64,000 bases of DNA. It comes from Acidibrevibacterium fodinaquatile (GTDB lineage Bacteria; Pseudomonadota; Alphaproteobacteria; Acetobacterales; Acetobacteraceae). The translations under genes were made by a program, and so were the position numbers. Shown one piece after another: positions 7,909 to 18,200 of the stretch (positions are counted from its first letter, which is position 1; each line of letters opens with the position of its first letter). The notes under the pieces are model-generated. The model saw only the letters and a list, made by a program, of their open reading frames with translations. It was not told the origin of the DNA and did not search any database. The stretch covers positions 1,302,001-1,366,000 of the forward strand of contig NZ_CP029176.1 in the NCBI RefSeq assembly GCF_003352165.1, given 5' to 3'.

Positions 7909-10900
7909 TTATTGATTGCTATTGAAGAGATTGAAAATATCCCGGGTAAATCCCGGCGTGAGCGCACTCAGCGGGTTGACCGAGACTTTTGGGTCGTCGA
8001 ATGGCCCGCTCGCCGCGTAGGACGCCGCCAGAACGCCGCCGCCGCGCTCGGGGCTGAACAGGCGCCCGAGCAAAGGGATGCGCCCGAGCAGCGAGTTGAA
8101 GAAATAGGCCGGAACGACGGTGCCGGCGAGATCGACGAAGCGGGTCTCGAGATCGATGGTTCCCTTCGCGGTGAACCCGAGCGAGGCGTTGGACATGCGC
8201 GCATTGGCGAGAGAAACCAGCCCGTCTTGGTAGGTGAGCGGCGCCACCAGCCGGTCGAAGGCGAGGCTTCGGCCAGGCTGCTGGCCGAGCAGGCCATAGA
8301 CCGTCATCCCCTGCAGGACACGCATGGTGAGTGGGGCGTCGCGCAGACTGAAGCCGGTGATCTCGAGCGTGCCGTCGAGCGGGTGCCCGGCCTTGTGATC
8401 GTCGAACCGCCCGGCAAAGCTGAGCCGCCCGCCGGCGAGCGTCGTGATCCCGGCGATGCTCGCGAATAGAGCGCCGGCATCCTCGGCGTGCGCGCTCACC
8501 CGCCGCTCGCCGTTCGCGGCAGGGGTGATCGCGAGCCGAAAATTCCCCCGCGCGCCGCCGCCGCGATCGAACCCCTCGGCGTTTAGGGCGGTGAGCCGAC
8601 GCCCATCATCTTCGGCGCTGAGATTGAGAAATCCGAGGCGCCGGCCCGGGCCGAGAAGAACGGTATCGAAGGCCGCCGAAACCTGCCATGGGGCCCCCGG
8701 CGTATCCGGCGCCGTGACCCTTGTTTCCGCGCGGCGGGCGGCGCGCGCCGGGTGATCGGCGGGCGAGGGCGGCCGCCGGCCGGAGAGATCGAGGCTCGGG
8801 CCGCTGAGACGCAGGCGATAGGGCGCATCGCTCGCCGCCGGGAACAGAAGATCGCCATGGACATGGGTCGCGCCGAGATCGCCGCGCGCGATCACCAGAT
8901 GCCAGGGCGCGCCGTTCGCAGTGTCGGCCGAAGCGAGGATGGCGGCATCCTGGCTTTGCAGCACGATATGATCGATGCCGGCCAAGCGGCCGTGATCGAA
9001 GCGGAGATCGGCCGCGAGATGGCCGCTTACCCCGGCCGGCTTGCGCCAGCCAAGCGGCACCGGCGCGAGATCGGCCGGGGTGAGATCGGCGGTGAGCGCG
9101 ATCAATGCTGCGCCGTCACGCCGTTCGATCCATTCGGCATCGAGCGGGATCGCACCGGACAATCGGCCCCCGGGATCGAGGCCGAGACGCGCAAAATCCG
9201 CCGCCCCGAGCCGTGCTCGCAGCGCGACCTCCGTTACTTCCTGGCTCGGTGGGCCGGCGGTGAAATCCAAGCGCACGCCGAGCTTGGTCGGAACGCCGGC
9301 GAGTTGCGCCGTGCCATCGCCATGCAGGCCGGCCTGATCGACCGTGAGCGTTGCCTCGCCTTCGGTGAGATCACGTCCGGCGGCGATCCCGCGCAGACGG
9401 AGGTCATGCAGGGTCGCATTCGCTGAGACCGTGACATCGTCGCTCTTCACCTCCCGCGCCAGCGGCAGCGCGACCGCGAGGTCGGCCGAAAACGTCCCGC
9501 CCGGCTCACTGAACGGCAGCTTCCGAGGGTCGAAGAGATGAAGGCGTTTCTGCCCGAGCAGGGCCAGCGCGTCGGCGACCTGGCCGGCGAGGGTCATATG
9601 CATCGCCGCTGTTTGGTCGGCGGCATCGAGCCCGGCGATCTCAAGGTTGCCGGCGGTGAGCTGGATCGCGCCGCCGCCGGGCATCGCGACCTCGCCGGAT
9701 CGCGCCGCGATACTGAGCGCGTCGGGGGCGGCGATGGTCAGGGTCGCGCTTGCGTGGCGGAGCGGCGGCAGTGGCGCGAGCCAGGTGATGGCGAGATCAT
9801 CGCCGGCGAGTTGGCCGGAGATCGCCTCGAGGCGCGGCGCTCCGCCGTCGGGATCGGCGCTTGCCGTGAGCGTCAGGTGCCCGTCATGCGCGCTGCCCTC
9901 GGTAATGTTGGTGGTCAGCCAGTCGCGCGTGTCGGGCGCGAGGCCGGGCGGCCAGTAGCGCGCGAGATCGGCAAAGGCGACGCGATCGAGTCTCGCATCG
10001 AGGGCGAGCGCGACCCGGCCGGCGGCGGCGCGCGACAGCACGCCCTCGGCGTGCAGCGTCGGGCCGGCGCCATGATCGGGCGCGGCCAGTGTCGCCGAGA
10101 GCGCGTGCAGCAGCAGATGATCGTGATCGGTCGCGCTGATTGTGCCCTGAGCGGCGAGCAGCGGGATCGCGCCGCCGGCGAGCGCCAGATGGCCGGGGCC
10201 GAGGGTGAAGGCGCCGGCAAGCCCACGCCAGGCAAAATCGCGGTCGAGGCGAAGCGTGATATCGGCGCCGAGCGGGGCGGCGATGGCGCGCAGCGGCGCG
10301 AACGCCGGCGCCGCATCGGCGAGCGCCGCCGGCGTGATCGGGCCGAGCGTTGCTGCAACCAGGATCGGCGCCGCCCCGCGCTCGGCGAGCGTGATGCGGG
10401 CGCGGAGCGGAAGCGTCTGGCCGGCGGCGACGAGCTTGGCCGCGACATCACCGGCGAACCCTTCATCGGCGCGGCGATCGAGCACCGCCTCGGCGCCGTC
10501 GATCCGCCAGATGAGGCCGAGCGCCTGGTCGGCGATGGTGATTTCGCGGCTGGCGAGGCGAATGCGGCGGAGATCGGTGAGGTCGATCCCACTCGCGAAA
10601 ATCAGGGACGCCGCCGGTGTGGTTGCGCGCGGGGCATTGTCGGCGAACAATGATAGCGCGCCGTCTTGCCCGCGCACCAGGCGAAGCCGCTCGATATCGA
10701 GATCGGCGGCGCGTGGCGCAAGGCGCCCGAGCAGGAGAGCGTGCAGCGCGAGCGAGACCTCGGCGCGCGGGATCTCGGCGATGGCGTGCCCGGCCCGGTC
10801 AGTGGCGACGAGATCGGCGAGACGGAGATCGATCGGGCGATCGACCCCGCCGCGGAACCCCTCCCAGACCAGCGCCGCTTGCCCGATATGCAGCACGATC

Positions 10901-11127
10901 GGGTGCGCGCCGCGATTGGCAACGGCCTCCAGCTGGCGGGCGAGCCAGGCGAGATTGATTGGCCCCTCGGTCAGCCGCCAAAATCCGGCGCCGAGCGCCA
11001 GCGACGCCAGCATCGCGAGCGCGAGCGTGAGCGCCGCCAGCCGGTGCAGTGCCCACCATGCCGGCCGCAGCCAATGCCGCCGGCGCCAAACATAAGCAAG
11101 TGAGGCTTGACCGCGCAGGGCTTTCAC
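7909..11127 (-). CDS. AsmA/YhdP-like large envelope protein (DUF3971 plus AsmA-like C-terminus)
   Basis: About 1072 aa. One N-terminal membrane helix (LTLALAMLASLALGAGFW) is followed by a very long periplasmic beta-rich region. The C-terminus, with VYGLLGQQPGRSLAFDRL, VPAYFFNSLLGRIPLLGRLF and GPFDDPKVSVNPLSALTPG, is diagnostic of the YhdP/AsmA_2 group. Members of the bridge-like AsmA group are thought to carry phospholipids from the inner to the outer membrane. No ATG lies near the N-terminus. A GTG at 11127 is my choice, leaving only 17 bp before the divergent glnE start; a longer form starting near 11259 would overlap glnE. Confidence 0.85.
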   Translation of the reverse strand: MKALRGQASLAYVWRRRHWLRPAWWALHRLAALTLALAMLASLALGAGFWRLTEGPINLAWLARQLEAVANRGAHPIVLHIGQAALVWEGFRGGVDRPIDLRLADLVATDRAGHAIAEIPRAEVSLALHALLLGRLAPRAADLDIERLRLVRGQDGALSLFADNAPRATTPAASLIFASGIDLTDLRRIRLASREITIADQALGLIWRIDGAEAVLDRRADEGFAGDVAAKLVAAGQTLPLRARITLAERGAAPILVAATLGPITPAALADAAPAFAPLRAIAAPLGADITLRLDRDFAWRGLAGAFTLGPGHLALAGGAIPLLAAQGTISATDHDHLLLHALSATLAAPDHGAGPTLHAEGVLSRAAAGRVALALDARLDRVAFADLARYWPPGLAPDTRDWLTTNITEGSAHDGHLTLTASADPDGGAPRLEAISGQLAGDDLAITWLAPLPPLRHASATLTIAAPDALSIAARSGEVAMPGGGAIQLTAGNLEIAGLDAADQTAAMHMTLAGQVADALALLGQKRLHLFDPRKLPFSEPGGTFSADLAVALPLAREVKSDDVTVSANATLHDLRLRGIAAGRDLTEGEATLTVDQAGLHGDGTAQLAGVPTKLGVRLDFTAGPPSQEVTEVALRARLGAADFARLGLDPGGRLSGAIPLDAEWIERRDGAALIALTADLTPADLAPVPLGWRKPAGVSGHLAADLRFDHGRLAGIDHIVLQSQDAAILASADTANGAPWHLVIARGDLGATHVHGDLLFPAASDAPYRLRLSGPSLDLSGRRPPSPADHPARAARRAETRVTAPDTPGAPWQVSAAFDTVLLGPGRRLGFLNLSAEDDGRRLTALNAEGFDRGGGARGNFRLAITPAANGERRVSAHAEDAGALFASIAGITTLAGGRLSFAGRFDDHKAGHPLDGTLEITGFSLRDAPLTMRVLQGMTVYGLLGQQPGRSLAFDRLVAPLTYQDGLVSLANARMSNASLGFTAKGTIDLETRFVDLAGTVVPAYFFNSLLGRIPLLGRLFSPERGGGVLAASYAASGPFDDPKVSVNPLSALTPGFTRDIFNLFNSNQ

Positions 11128-11144
11128 GGCGACGCTCGCCCAAG

Positions 11145-14063
11145 ATGACGCGCGCGATCGCCCCGATTTGGACCCGCCGGCGCCTGCCGCCGGCCGCCGA
11201 TCCCGCTGCCGCCGCGCGGCTGATCGAGGAGATCGCCGGCTCGGGCCGGCCCTGGGCACGCTCGCCCGAAGGCGCCGCCCTGCTTGCCGCGATCGGCGGC
11301 AACAGCCCGTTTCTCGCCGATCTCGCCAGGGGCGAAACCGCGACGCTTGACGAGATTTTCGCCCATGGTCCGCGCCCGGCGCTGGCGGCGATCAATGCCG
11401 GGCTTGCGTCCTGCCCGCCGACCCTCGCCCGTGCCGAGATCGCGCGCCGTCTCAGGGTCGCGAAGCGGCGGGCCGCGCTGATCATCGCGCTTGCCGACAT
11501 CGCCGGTGTCTTCCGGCTCGAAGACGTGACCGCAGCCCTCAGCCGCTTCGCCGAGAGAGCCCTTCGCCTTGCGACCGACCATCTTCTCGCCGACGCCGCG
11601 GCGAGCGGCACCCTCCGTCTTCCCGATCGCGCCCACCCGGCGCGCGGCGCCGGTTTCGTCGTGCTCGCGCTCGGCAAGCTCGGCGGGCGCGAGTTGAATT
11701 ATTCCAGTGATATCGATCTCGTCTTGCTGCATGATCCGGCCGCCCATCCCTACCACGATGACGCGATCGGCGCACAGTTCACACGCATCGCGCGGGCGCT
11801 GGTCGCGCTCATGCAAACGCGCGACGCCGATGGCTATGTGTTTCGCACCGATCTCCGGCTTCGCCCCGATCCCTCGGCGACGCCGCCCTCGGTGAGCCTG
11901 CCCGCCGCGATCGCTTATTACGAGGGCCTGGGCCAGAGCTGGGAGCGGGCGGCACTGCTCAAGGCGCGGCCGGTTGCCGGCGATCTCGCGCTCGGGCGGA
12001 CCTTCCTCGCGGCGATCCGACCCTTCATCTGGCGCCGCGGTGTCGATTTCGCCCTGATCCATGACATCGCCGCGATGCGCCGGCGGATCGAGGCGGAACA
12101 GCGGCGGATGGGCGCGGGCGATCCGCTCGCTCGCCTGCTCGGCCATGATCTCAAGCTCGGCCAGGGCGGGATCCGGGAGATCGAATTCCTGGTCCAGGCG
12201 CTGCAACTGGTCTGGGGCGGGCGCGATCCCGGGCTGCGCGTGCCGGCGACGCTGCCCGCGCTCCGCCTCCTCTGCCGCGCCGGCCATCTCGCGCCCGAGA
12301 GTGCTCGCGCGCTTGCCGCCGCCTATCGTTTTCTTCGCCGCGCCGAGCATCGGCTGCAGATGATCGCCGATCGCCAGACCCAGCGCCTGCCCGAGGACGA
12401 GGCGGACCTCCGGCGTTTTGCCCTATTTCTCGGCTTCTCTGCGACTCCGGCGTTTGTCGCGCGGCTTTCGCGCCATCTCGCCGCCGTCGCGCGGCATTAC
12501 CGGGAGGTGTTCGAGGCCGTGCCGGCGGCGCCGGCGGCGCTCGATTTCAGCGGGCCGGAGCCGGCCCCGGCCACGCTGGCGTCGGTGCGGGAGATGGGGT
12601 TTGCGCGGCCGGAGGCGGTCGCGGCGGCGGTCGGCGGCTGGCTTTCCGGCCGGGTGCGGGCGCTGCGCTCGGAGCGGGCGCGGGAATTGCTGAGCGAGAT
12701 CTTGCCGCAGCTGCTCGCCGCGTTCGGGGCGCAAGCCGATCCCGAAACCGCGTTCGCCCGTCTGCAGGCGTTTCTCGAGCGGCTTCCGGCTGGCGTGCAG
12801 CTTTTCTCGCTCTTTCAACACAACCCGGCGCTGATCGCGCGGATCGCGGCGATCCTCGGTGCCGCCCCGGCGCTCGCCGAGCATCTTGCCCGCGCCCCAG
12901 GCGCGATCGAAGGCTTGCTCGCCCCCGAGGCGCCGCCGCCGCCCGCGCGCATGTTCGCCGAGCGACTCGCCGATGCCGCTGATCTGGAAGTAGCGATCGC
13001 GATCATTCGCACCATCGTGCGGGAGGAGAATTTTCGCCTCTCGGTCGCGCTGATGGAGGGGCGCCTTGACGTCGACGCGGCTGGTGAGGCCCGCAGCGCG
13101 CTTGCCGACGCCGCGCTCGCGGCATTGCTCGCGCGGGTTCTCGCCGATCACGCGGCGCGTTTCGGGGCGCTTCCCGGCGGCGCGATGGCGGTGGTGGTGC
13201 TCGGCAAGGCCGGTTCACGCGAGATGATGGCAGGGTCGGATCTCGACCTGATGCTGATCTATGACCACCCGGAAAGCGTCAGCGAAAGTGAGGATCTTCC
13301 GGGGCGGCGGCGGATTCCGGCGGGGCAATGGTTCCTGCGCGCCGCGCAAAGTTTCATCGCCGCCGTCACCGCGCCGGACGCTGATGGACCGCTCTATGCC
13401 GTCGATATGCGGCTCCGCCCCTCGGGCAATAAGGGGCCGGTCGCGGTCGCGCTCGGCGCCTTCATCCGCTACCACGCGGAAACGGCGTGGACCTGGGAGC
13501 GCATGGCGCTGACCCGCGCCCGGGTGCTTGCCGCGGCGCCCGACTTCAGCGCGCGCGTGCAAGCGGCGATCGTCGCGGCGATCGCTGGCGCGGCGCCTGC
13601 GGCATTGGTGCGGGCGGACGCCGCCGCGATGCGCGCGCGCCTCGCCCGCGAGCATCCGCCGGCTGGGCCATGGGACGTGAAATACCGCGACGGCGGCCTG
13701 ATCGAGGTCGAATTCATTGCCCAGGCGCTGCAAGTGATCGCGGCGCGCGACGACCCCGCCCTCCTTCACCCGGCGACGCGGATAGCACTGACCCGCCTCG
13801 CCGCGCGCGGCTGGCTCACGCCGGCAGAGGCGGAAACCCTGATCGCCGCTGACCGGCTGTTTCGGATCGTCCAGGAAATGCTCCGCATTACCATCGGGCC
13901 GCAGCAGGGCGCGGCGTTGGCGGCGGGGGCGTTGCCACCGCTCGCCGCCAGCACCCTGTTGCGCGCCGCCGGCGCACTTGATATCGCGGCGCTTCACGCC
14001 ACGTTGAACCAAACCATGGCCGATGTCCGAAGGCTTTTCATCCGTCATCTCGGCGCGCCGTGA
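11145..14063 (+). CDS. glnE: Bifunctional glutamine synthetase adenylyltransferase/deadenylase
   Basis: A 972-aa enzyme that switches glutamine synthetase off by adenylylation and on by deadenylylation, under PII control. Both nucleotidyltransferase domains are intact. The N-terminal one has GGRELNYSSDIDLVLLHD (about residues 178-195) and the C-terminal one has AGSREMMAGSDLDLMLIYDH (about residues 690-709). An earlier in-frame start would overlap the divergent AsmA-like gene, so the ATG at 11145 is preferred. The PII gene glnK is in the same window, so a sensor and one of its effectors are encoded within 9 kb. Confidence 0.95.
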   Translation: MTRAIAPIWTRRRLPPAADPAAAARLIEEIAGSGRPWARSPEGAALLAAIGGNSPFLADLARGETATLDEIFAHGPRPALAAINAGLASCPPTLARAEIARRLRVAKRRAALIIALADIAGVFRLEDVTAALSRFAERALRLATDHLLADAAASGTLRLPDRAHPARGAGFVVLALGKLGGRELNYSSDIDLVLLHDPAAHPYHDDAIGAQFTRIARALVALMQTRDADGYVFRTDLRLRPDPSATPPSVSLPAAIAYYEGLGQSWERAALLKARPVAGDLALGRTFLAAIRPFIWRRGVDFALIHDIAAMRRRIEAEQRRMGAGDPLARLLGHDLKLGQGGIREIEFLVQALQLVWGGRDPGLRVPATLPALRLLCRAGHLAPESARALAAAYRFLRRAEHRLQMIADRQTQRLPEDEADLRRFALFLGFSATPAFVARLSRHLAAVARHYREVFEAVPAAPAALDFSGPEPAPATLASVREMGFARPEAVAAAVGGWLSGRVRALRSERARELLSEILPQLLAAFGAQADPETAFARLQAFLERLPAGVQLFSLFQHNPALIARIAAILGAAPALAEHLARAPGAIEGLLAPEAPPPPARMFAERLADAADLEVAIAIIRTIVREENFRLSVALMEGRLDVDAAGEARSALADAALAALLARVLADHAARFGALPGGAMAVVVLGKAGSREMMAGSDLDLMLIYDHPESVSESEDLPGRRRIPAGQWFLRAAQSFIAAVTAPDADGPLYAVDMRLRPSGNKGPVAVALGAFIRYHAETAWTWERMALTRARVLAAAPDFSARVQAAIVAAIAGAAPAALVRADAAAMRARLAREHPPAGPWDVKYRDGGLIEVEFIAQALQVIAARDDPALLHPATRIALTRLAARGWLTPAEAETLIAADRLFRIVQEMLRITIGPQQGAALAAGALPPLAASTLLRAAGALDIAALHATLNQTMADVRRLFIRHLGAP

Positions 14064-14099
14064 CGTGCCGGTGCTGCCATTGCCCGAAAGGAGAGAGAC

Positions 14100-14564
14100 A
14101 TGAGCCTCAAGGAGGGGGATAAAGCCCCCGATTTCGCCATGCCGGCTTCCGGCGGCCGCCATGTGAGCAGCAAGGCCCTCAAGGGGCGGCCCTTCGTGCT
14201 CTATTTTTATCCCAAGGCCGACACGCCGGGTTGCACCACCGAAGCCTGCGACTTTCAGGCGGGGCTCGGCCGGCTCGGCGCGCTGCCGCTCGACGTCATC
14301 GGCGTGTCGCGCGATCCCATCAAGGCGATCGACAAATTTGCGGCCAAATACGGGCTCGCTTTCCCGCTCGCCAGCGACGAGAGCGGCGCCGTCAGCGCGG
14401 CCTATGGCACCTGGGTCGAGAAATCGATGTATGGCAAGAAATACATGGGCATGGAGCGTGCGACCTTCCTGGTCGACGCCGACGGCAAAATCGCCCGCAT
14501 CTGGCGCAAGGTGCGAGTGCCGGGCCATGCCGAGGCGGTGCTCGCCGCGGCGAAAGCGCTTTGA
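14100..14564 (+). CDS. bcp: Peroxiredoxin Bcp (thioredoxin-dependent thiol peroxidase)
   Basis: A 154-aa atypical 2-Cys peroxiredoxin that reduces peroxides with thioredoxin. The peroxidatic and resolving Cys are in PGCTTEACDFQ, five residues apart as in E. coli BCP. The GDKAPDF start and the ATFLVDADGKI segment are family-typical. A GGAGAG ribosome-binding site precedes the ATG. It follows glnE by 36 bp and may share its transcript. Confidence 0.96.
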   Translation: MSLKEGDKAPDFAMPASGGRHVSSKALKGRPFVLYFYPKADTPGCTTEACDFQAGLGRLGALPLDVIGVSRDPIKAIDKFAAKYGLAFPLASDESGAVSAAYGTWVEKSMYGKKYMGMERATFLVDADGKIARIWRKVRVPGHAEAVLAAAKAL

Positions 14565-14660
14565 GCAGGGCCCTGGCCGTCGCCGCGCGATCATGCTAGG
14601 GCGGGGCCAGCCAGGGCGGGGCGAGAGCATCCCCTGCCCGCCCCGAGAATGGAGAGCACG

Positions 14661-15200
14661 ATGTCCGAGAGGCTACCGCCTGGCCAGCCGAGCGCGAACG
14701 CGCCGCTGATCATCAACACGCAATACGTCAAGGATCTCTCCTTCGAGGTGCCGGGTGCGCCGCAGATCTTCGCGACGCTGCGCAGCCAGCCGCAGATCAA
14801 TCTCGGGCTCGACGTCAAGGTGCAAAAGCTCGCGCCGGCGGAGCAGAATGCTTTCGAGGTCACCCTCCATCTCCGCGCCGAGGCGTTCGATCCCGCGCAG
14901 GGCGGCGCGGCGGCGGCAGCAGCAGCCGAGGAGGGCCGCAAGCCGGCGCCGATCTTCATCGCCGAACTCGCCTATGCCGGGGTTTTCACGTTGAACAACG
15001 TGCCGGAAAACGCGGTCGAGCCGGTGCTTCTCGTCGAGTGTCCGCGCCTCTTGTTTCCGTTTGCGCGCAACATCCTCGCCGATGTGACCCGCGAGGGCGG
15101 GTTTCCGCCGGTCTTGCTGCAACCGATCGATTTCGTCGCTCTCTGGCAATCGCGCCGCGCTCAGACGGCGGCGGCGCAAGGGCCGGCCGGCAACGCGTGA
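14661..15200 (+). CDS. secB: Protein-export chaperone SecB
   Basis: Tetrameric cytosolic chaperone that holds preproteins unfolded for SecA. The product is 179 aa; family members are usually 150-170 aa, and the extra length is an Ala/Gln-rich tail plus an Ala/Gly insert near residue 80. Family landmarks are YVKDLSFEVPGAP, ELAYAGVF and CPRLLFPFARNILADVTREGGFPP. The ATG at 14661 follows GGAGAG at good spacing and is preferred over one four codons upstream. Confidence 0.95.
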   Translation: MSERLPPGQPSANAPLIINTQYVKDLSFEVPGAPQIFATLRSQPQINLGLDVKVQKLAPAEQNAFEVTLHLRAEAFDPAQGGAAAAAAAEEGRKPAPIFIAELAYAGVFTLNNVPENAVEPVLLVECPRLLFPFARNILADVTREGGFPPVLLQPIDFVALWQSRRAQTAAAQGPAGNA

Positions 15201-15255
15201 GCGATGGCGCGGCGGCAACGGGCTTGAAACCGCCGCCGCGTGCCCCATCTCGCGG

Positions 15256-15284
15256 TTGACGTAGAAAAATGGGGCGGGTAGGAT
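15256..15284 (+). promoter_or_regulatory. Predicted sigma-70-type promoter for rho
   Basis: TTGACG (15256-15261) and TAGGAT (15279-15284) are separated by 17 bp. The start point would fall near 15291 and leave a leader of about 145 nt before the rho ATG at 15437. A long leader is a known feature of autoregulated rho genes. I see no short leader peptide I would trust. Confidence 0.55.
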
Positions 15285-15436
15285 AGCGCTCGTCTCAAGC
15301 GGGCAGCGGGAAGTTCGCCGCCGCTTTCGCCTGCTCCCATCCCCAGTCTGTGCCGGACATTTCCCCCGATCCGGCGCGCGGTGTGCATAAAGGCGCCCGC
15401 GCCCTTTTCCCTCCCGAGATTTCCGAGGCTTCACCG

Positions 15437-16711
15437 ATGCATCTCGCCGAACTCAAGGCAAAATCTCCCGCCGACCTTCTGAGCTTTGCCGAAAGCCTGC
15501 AAATCGAGAACGCCTCGTCACTGCGCAAGCAGGACATGATGTTCGCGATCCTCAAAACTCTCGCGGAAAACGATCAGGCGATCAGCGGCGAGGGGACGCT
15601 GGAAATCCTCCCCGACGGGTTCGGCTTTCTGCGCAGCCCCGAGGCCAACTACCTTCCCGGCCCGGATGACATCTATGTCAGCCCGACCCAGGTGCGCCGG
15701 TTCGGCTTGCGCACCGGCGATTCGGTCGAGGGGCAAATCCGCGCCCCCAAGGAAGGCGAGCGCTATTTCTCGCTGCTCAAGCTCAACACCATCAATTTCG
15801 AGCCGCCCGAAGCGGTGCGCCACCGCATCAATTTCGACAATCTGACCCCGCTTTATCCGACCCAGCGCCTCAAGATGGAGACCGAGAATTTCCAGTCCGT
15901 CGCCAAGGCACCGGGCAAGGATTTCACGCCGCGGGTGATCGATCTCATCGCCCCGATCGGCAAGGGCCAGCGCGCCTTGATCGTCGCCCCGCCGCGCACC
16001 GGCAAGACGGTGATGCTGCAAAACATCGCGACCGCGATCGCCGCCAACCACCCCGAGATCTTCCTCATCGTGCTGCTGATCGACGAGCGCCCCGAGGAAG
16101 TGACCGATATGGCGCGGAGCGTCAAAGGCGAAGTCATTAGCTCGACCTTCGACGAACCGGCGACGCGCCACGTGCAGGTCACCGAAATGGTGCTCGAGAA
16201 AGCCAAGCGCCTGGTAGAGCACAAGCGCGACGTCGTCATCCTGCTCGATTCGATCACCCGCCTCGCCCGCGCTTACAACACCGTCGTCCCCTCCTCGGGC
16301 AAGGTGCTCACCGGCGGCGTCGATGCCAACGCGCTGCAACGGCCCAAGCGCTTCTTCGGTGCGGCGCGCAATATCGAGGAAGGTGGCAGCCTCACCATCA
16401 TCGCGACCGCGCTCGTCGATACCGGCAGCCGCATGGATGAAGTGATTTTCGAGGAATTCAAAGGTACCGGCAATTCCGAGTTGATCCTCGACCGCAAACT
16501 CTCCGACAAGCGCTCCTTCCCGGCGATCGACATCACCAAATCCGGAACGCGCAAGGAGGAATTGCTGGTCGATAAGGGGACACTTTCGAAAATGTGGGTG
16601 CTGCGCCGCATCCTCAATCCGATGGGCACCGTCGATGCCATGGAATTCCTGTTGGACAAGCTGAAATACAGCAAGACCAATCAGGATTTCTTCGACGCTA
16701 TGAACACCTGA
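15437..16711 (+). CDS. rho: Transcription termination factor Rho
   Basis: A 424-aa hexameric RNA helicase that ends transcription. The N-terminal RNA-binding domain contains [26 protein letters not shown]. The ATPase core has the P-loop [12 protein letters not shown], the Q-loop and Walker [17 protein letters not shown], and the R-loop [19 protein letters not shown]. The start was set at 15437, giving the usual [11 protein letters not shown] opening; the frame is open 29 codons further upstream. Confidence 0.98.
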   Translation: MHLAELKAKSPADLLSFAESLQIENASSLRKQDMMFAILKTLAENDQAISGEGTLEILPDGFGFLRSPEANYLPGPDDIYVSPTQVRRFGLRTGDSVEGQIRAPKEGERYFSLLKLNTINFEPPEAVRHRINFDNLTPLYPTQRLKMETENFQSVAKAPGKDFTPRVIDLIAPIGKGQRALIVAPPRTGKTVMLQNIATAIAANHPEIFLIVLLIDERPEEVTDMARSVKGEVISSTFDEPATRHVQVTEMVLEKAKRLVEHKRDVVILLDSITRLARAYNTVVPSSGKVLTGGVDANALQRPKRFFGAARNIEEGGSLTIIATALVDTGSRMDEVIFEEFKGTGNSELILDRKLSDKRSFPAIDITKSGTRKEELLVDKGTLSKMWVLRRILNPMGTVDAMEFLLDKLKYSKTNQDFFDAMNT

Positions 16712-16750
16712 TCGCCGGCTTCACTGACGCGCCGCAAGAGGAAGATCTTC

Positions 16751-18040
16751 ATGTCCGACTATAAGGTTAAAGACATTGCGCTCGCCGACTGGGGGCGCAA
16801 GGAAATCGCCATGGCCGAGGACGAGATGCCCGGCCTGATGGCGATCCGCGCCGAGTTCGGCAAAACGAAACCGCTCGCCGGCGCGCGCATCGTCGGCTGC
16901 CTGCACATGACCATCCAGACCGCGGTCCTGATCGAGACGCTGACCGCGCTCGGCGCGAGCGTGCGCTGGTCGTCGTGCAATATCTTCTCGACACAAGACC
17001 ACGCCGCCGCCGCCATCGCCGCCGCGGGCATTCCCGTATTCGCCTGGAAAGGCATGAACGAGGAGGAATTCTGGTGGTGCATCGAGCAGACGGTGCGCGG
17101 CCCCGATGGCTGGACGCCCAACCTCATCCTCGATGACGGCGGCGATCTCACCAAGCTCATGCATGAGAAGCATCGCGACCTGCTCGCCGCCGTGCGCGGG
17201 GTTTCGGAGGAAACCACCACCGGCGTGCATCGCCTGCGCGACATGGCGCGCGCCGGCACCCTCCTGGTGCCGGCGATCAATGTCAATGACAGCGTCACCA
17301 AGTCGAAATTCGACAATCTCTATGGCTGCCGCGAAAGCCTCGTCGATGGCATCCGCCGCGGCACCGACGTGATGATGGCCGGCAAGATCGCCGTCGTCGC
17401 TGGCTTCGGCGATGTCGGCAAGGGCTCGGCCGCTAGTCTCCGCAACGCCGGCTGCCGGGTGATGGTGACGGAGATCGATCCGATCTGCGCGCTTCAGGCG
17501 GCGATGGAGGGCTATGAGGTCGTCACCATGGAGGAGGCGGCGCCGCGCGGCGATATCTTCGTCACCGCCACCGGCAATATCGACGTCATCACCATCGATC
17601 ATATGCGGGCGATGAAACATCGCGCCATCGTCTGCAATATCGGCCATTTCGATTCGGAAATCCAGATCGAGGCGCTGCGCAACTACCGCTGGGAGAACGT
17701 CAAGCCGCAGGTCGACGAGGTTGTTTTCCCCGACGGCAAGCGGCTCATCGTTCTCTCGGAGGGCAGGCTGGTCAATCTCGGCAACGCCACCGGCCATCCG
17801 AGCTTCGTCATGAGCGCGAGTTTCTCGAACCAAGTGCTCGCCCAGATCGAACTTTTTACCGCACCGAGCGGGCGCTATCAAAAGCAGGTCTATACCCTGC
17901 CGAAGCGGCTCGACGAGAAAGTCGCGGCGCTCCATCTCGGCAAGGTCGACGCGCATCTGACGAAACTCTCGCCCGCGCAGGCGAGCTATATCGGCGTCGC
18001 CGTCGAAGGGCCGTTCAAACACGACGATTATCGCTACTGA
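16751..18040 (+). CDS. ahcY: Adenosylhomocysteinase (SAH hydrolase)
   Basis: A 429-aa cytosolic NAD-dependent enzyme that splits S-adenosylhomocysteine into homocysteine and adenosine, clearing the inhibitor made by methyltransferases. The NAD fold [11 protein letters not shown], the catalytic [14 protein letters not shown] region and the conserved C-terminus PFKHDDYRY are present. It lies 39 bp after rho, too short a gap for an SAH riboswitch, and is probably read from the rho promoter or one inside rho. The two SAM-dependent Cfa-type methyltransferases in this window would depend on it. Confidence 0.98.
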   Translation: MSDYKVKDIALADWGRKEIAMAEDEMPGLMAIRAEFGKTKPLAGARIVGCLHMTIQTAVLIETLTALGASVRWSSCNIFSTQDHAAAAIAAAGIPVFAWKGMNEEEFWWCIEQTVRGPDGWTPNLILDDGGDLTKLMHEKHRDLLAAVRGVSEETTTGVHRLRDMARAGTLLVPAINVNDSVTKSKFDNLYGCRESLVDGIRRGTDVMMAGKIAVVAGFGDVGKGSAASLRNAGCRVMVTEIDPICALQAAMEGYEVVTMEEAAPRGDIFVTATGNIDVITIDHMRAMKHRAIVCNIGHFDSEIQIEALRNYRWENVKPQVDEVVFPDGKRLIVLSEGRLVNLGNATGHPSFVMSASFSNQVLAQIELFTAPSGRYQKQVYTLPKRLDEKVAALHLGKVDAHLTKLSPAQASYIGVAVEGPFKHDDYRY

Positions 18041-18055
18041 GTGAGGTTTTTCTTG

Positions 18056-18080
18056 GCCGGCGAGGCCTCGCCTCGCCGGC
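18056..18080 (+). terminator. GC-rich hairpin after ahcY
   Basis: A perfect 10-bp stem GCCGGCGAGG / CCTCGCCGGC with a 5-nt loop lies 16 bp past the ahcY stop. It has no immediate T-run, but the AT-rich palindrome at 18108 follows. Together they probably end the ahcY transcript and separate it from the convergent regulator gene. Confidence 0.5.
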
Positions 18081-18107
18081 AAATCACTTGCCGCGGCGAA
18101 GGGAAGC

Positions 18108-18152
18108 GGTTCTTTTTTGAAAAAAAGAACCAAAAAACTTTTGTCAGTTGGG
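18108..18152 (+). repeat. AT-rich palindromic repeat, copy 3 (full)
   Basis: A palindrome of GGTTCTTTTTT, a G, and AAAAAAAGAACC is followed by AAAAAACTTTTGTCAGTTGGG. This is the reference copy of the family: 12-bp palindrome plus a conserved tail of about 20 bp. It lies between the convergent ahcY and response-regulator genes. Confidence 0.8.
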
Positions 18153-18200
18153 AAGGCGAAAGCAGGGTTTCATGGCATCCTGCTTGGAGACGGAAATCTG

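Noticed and set aside
16712-16750. SAH riboswitch before ahcY
   Set aside because: Only 39 bp separate rho and ahcY, too little for a riboswitch, and no conserved structure is visible.
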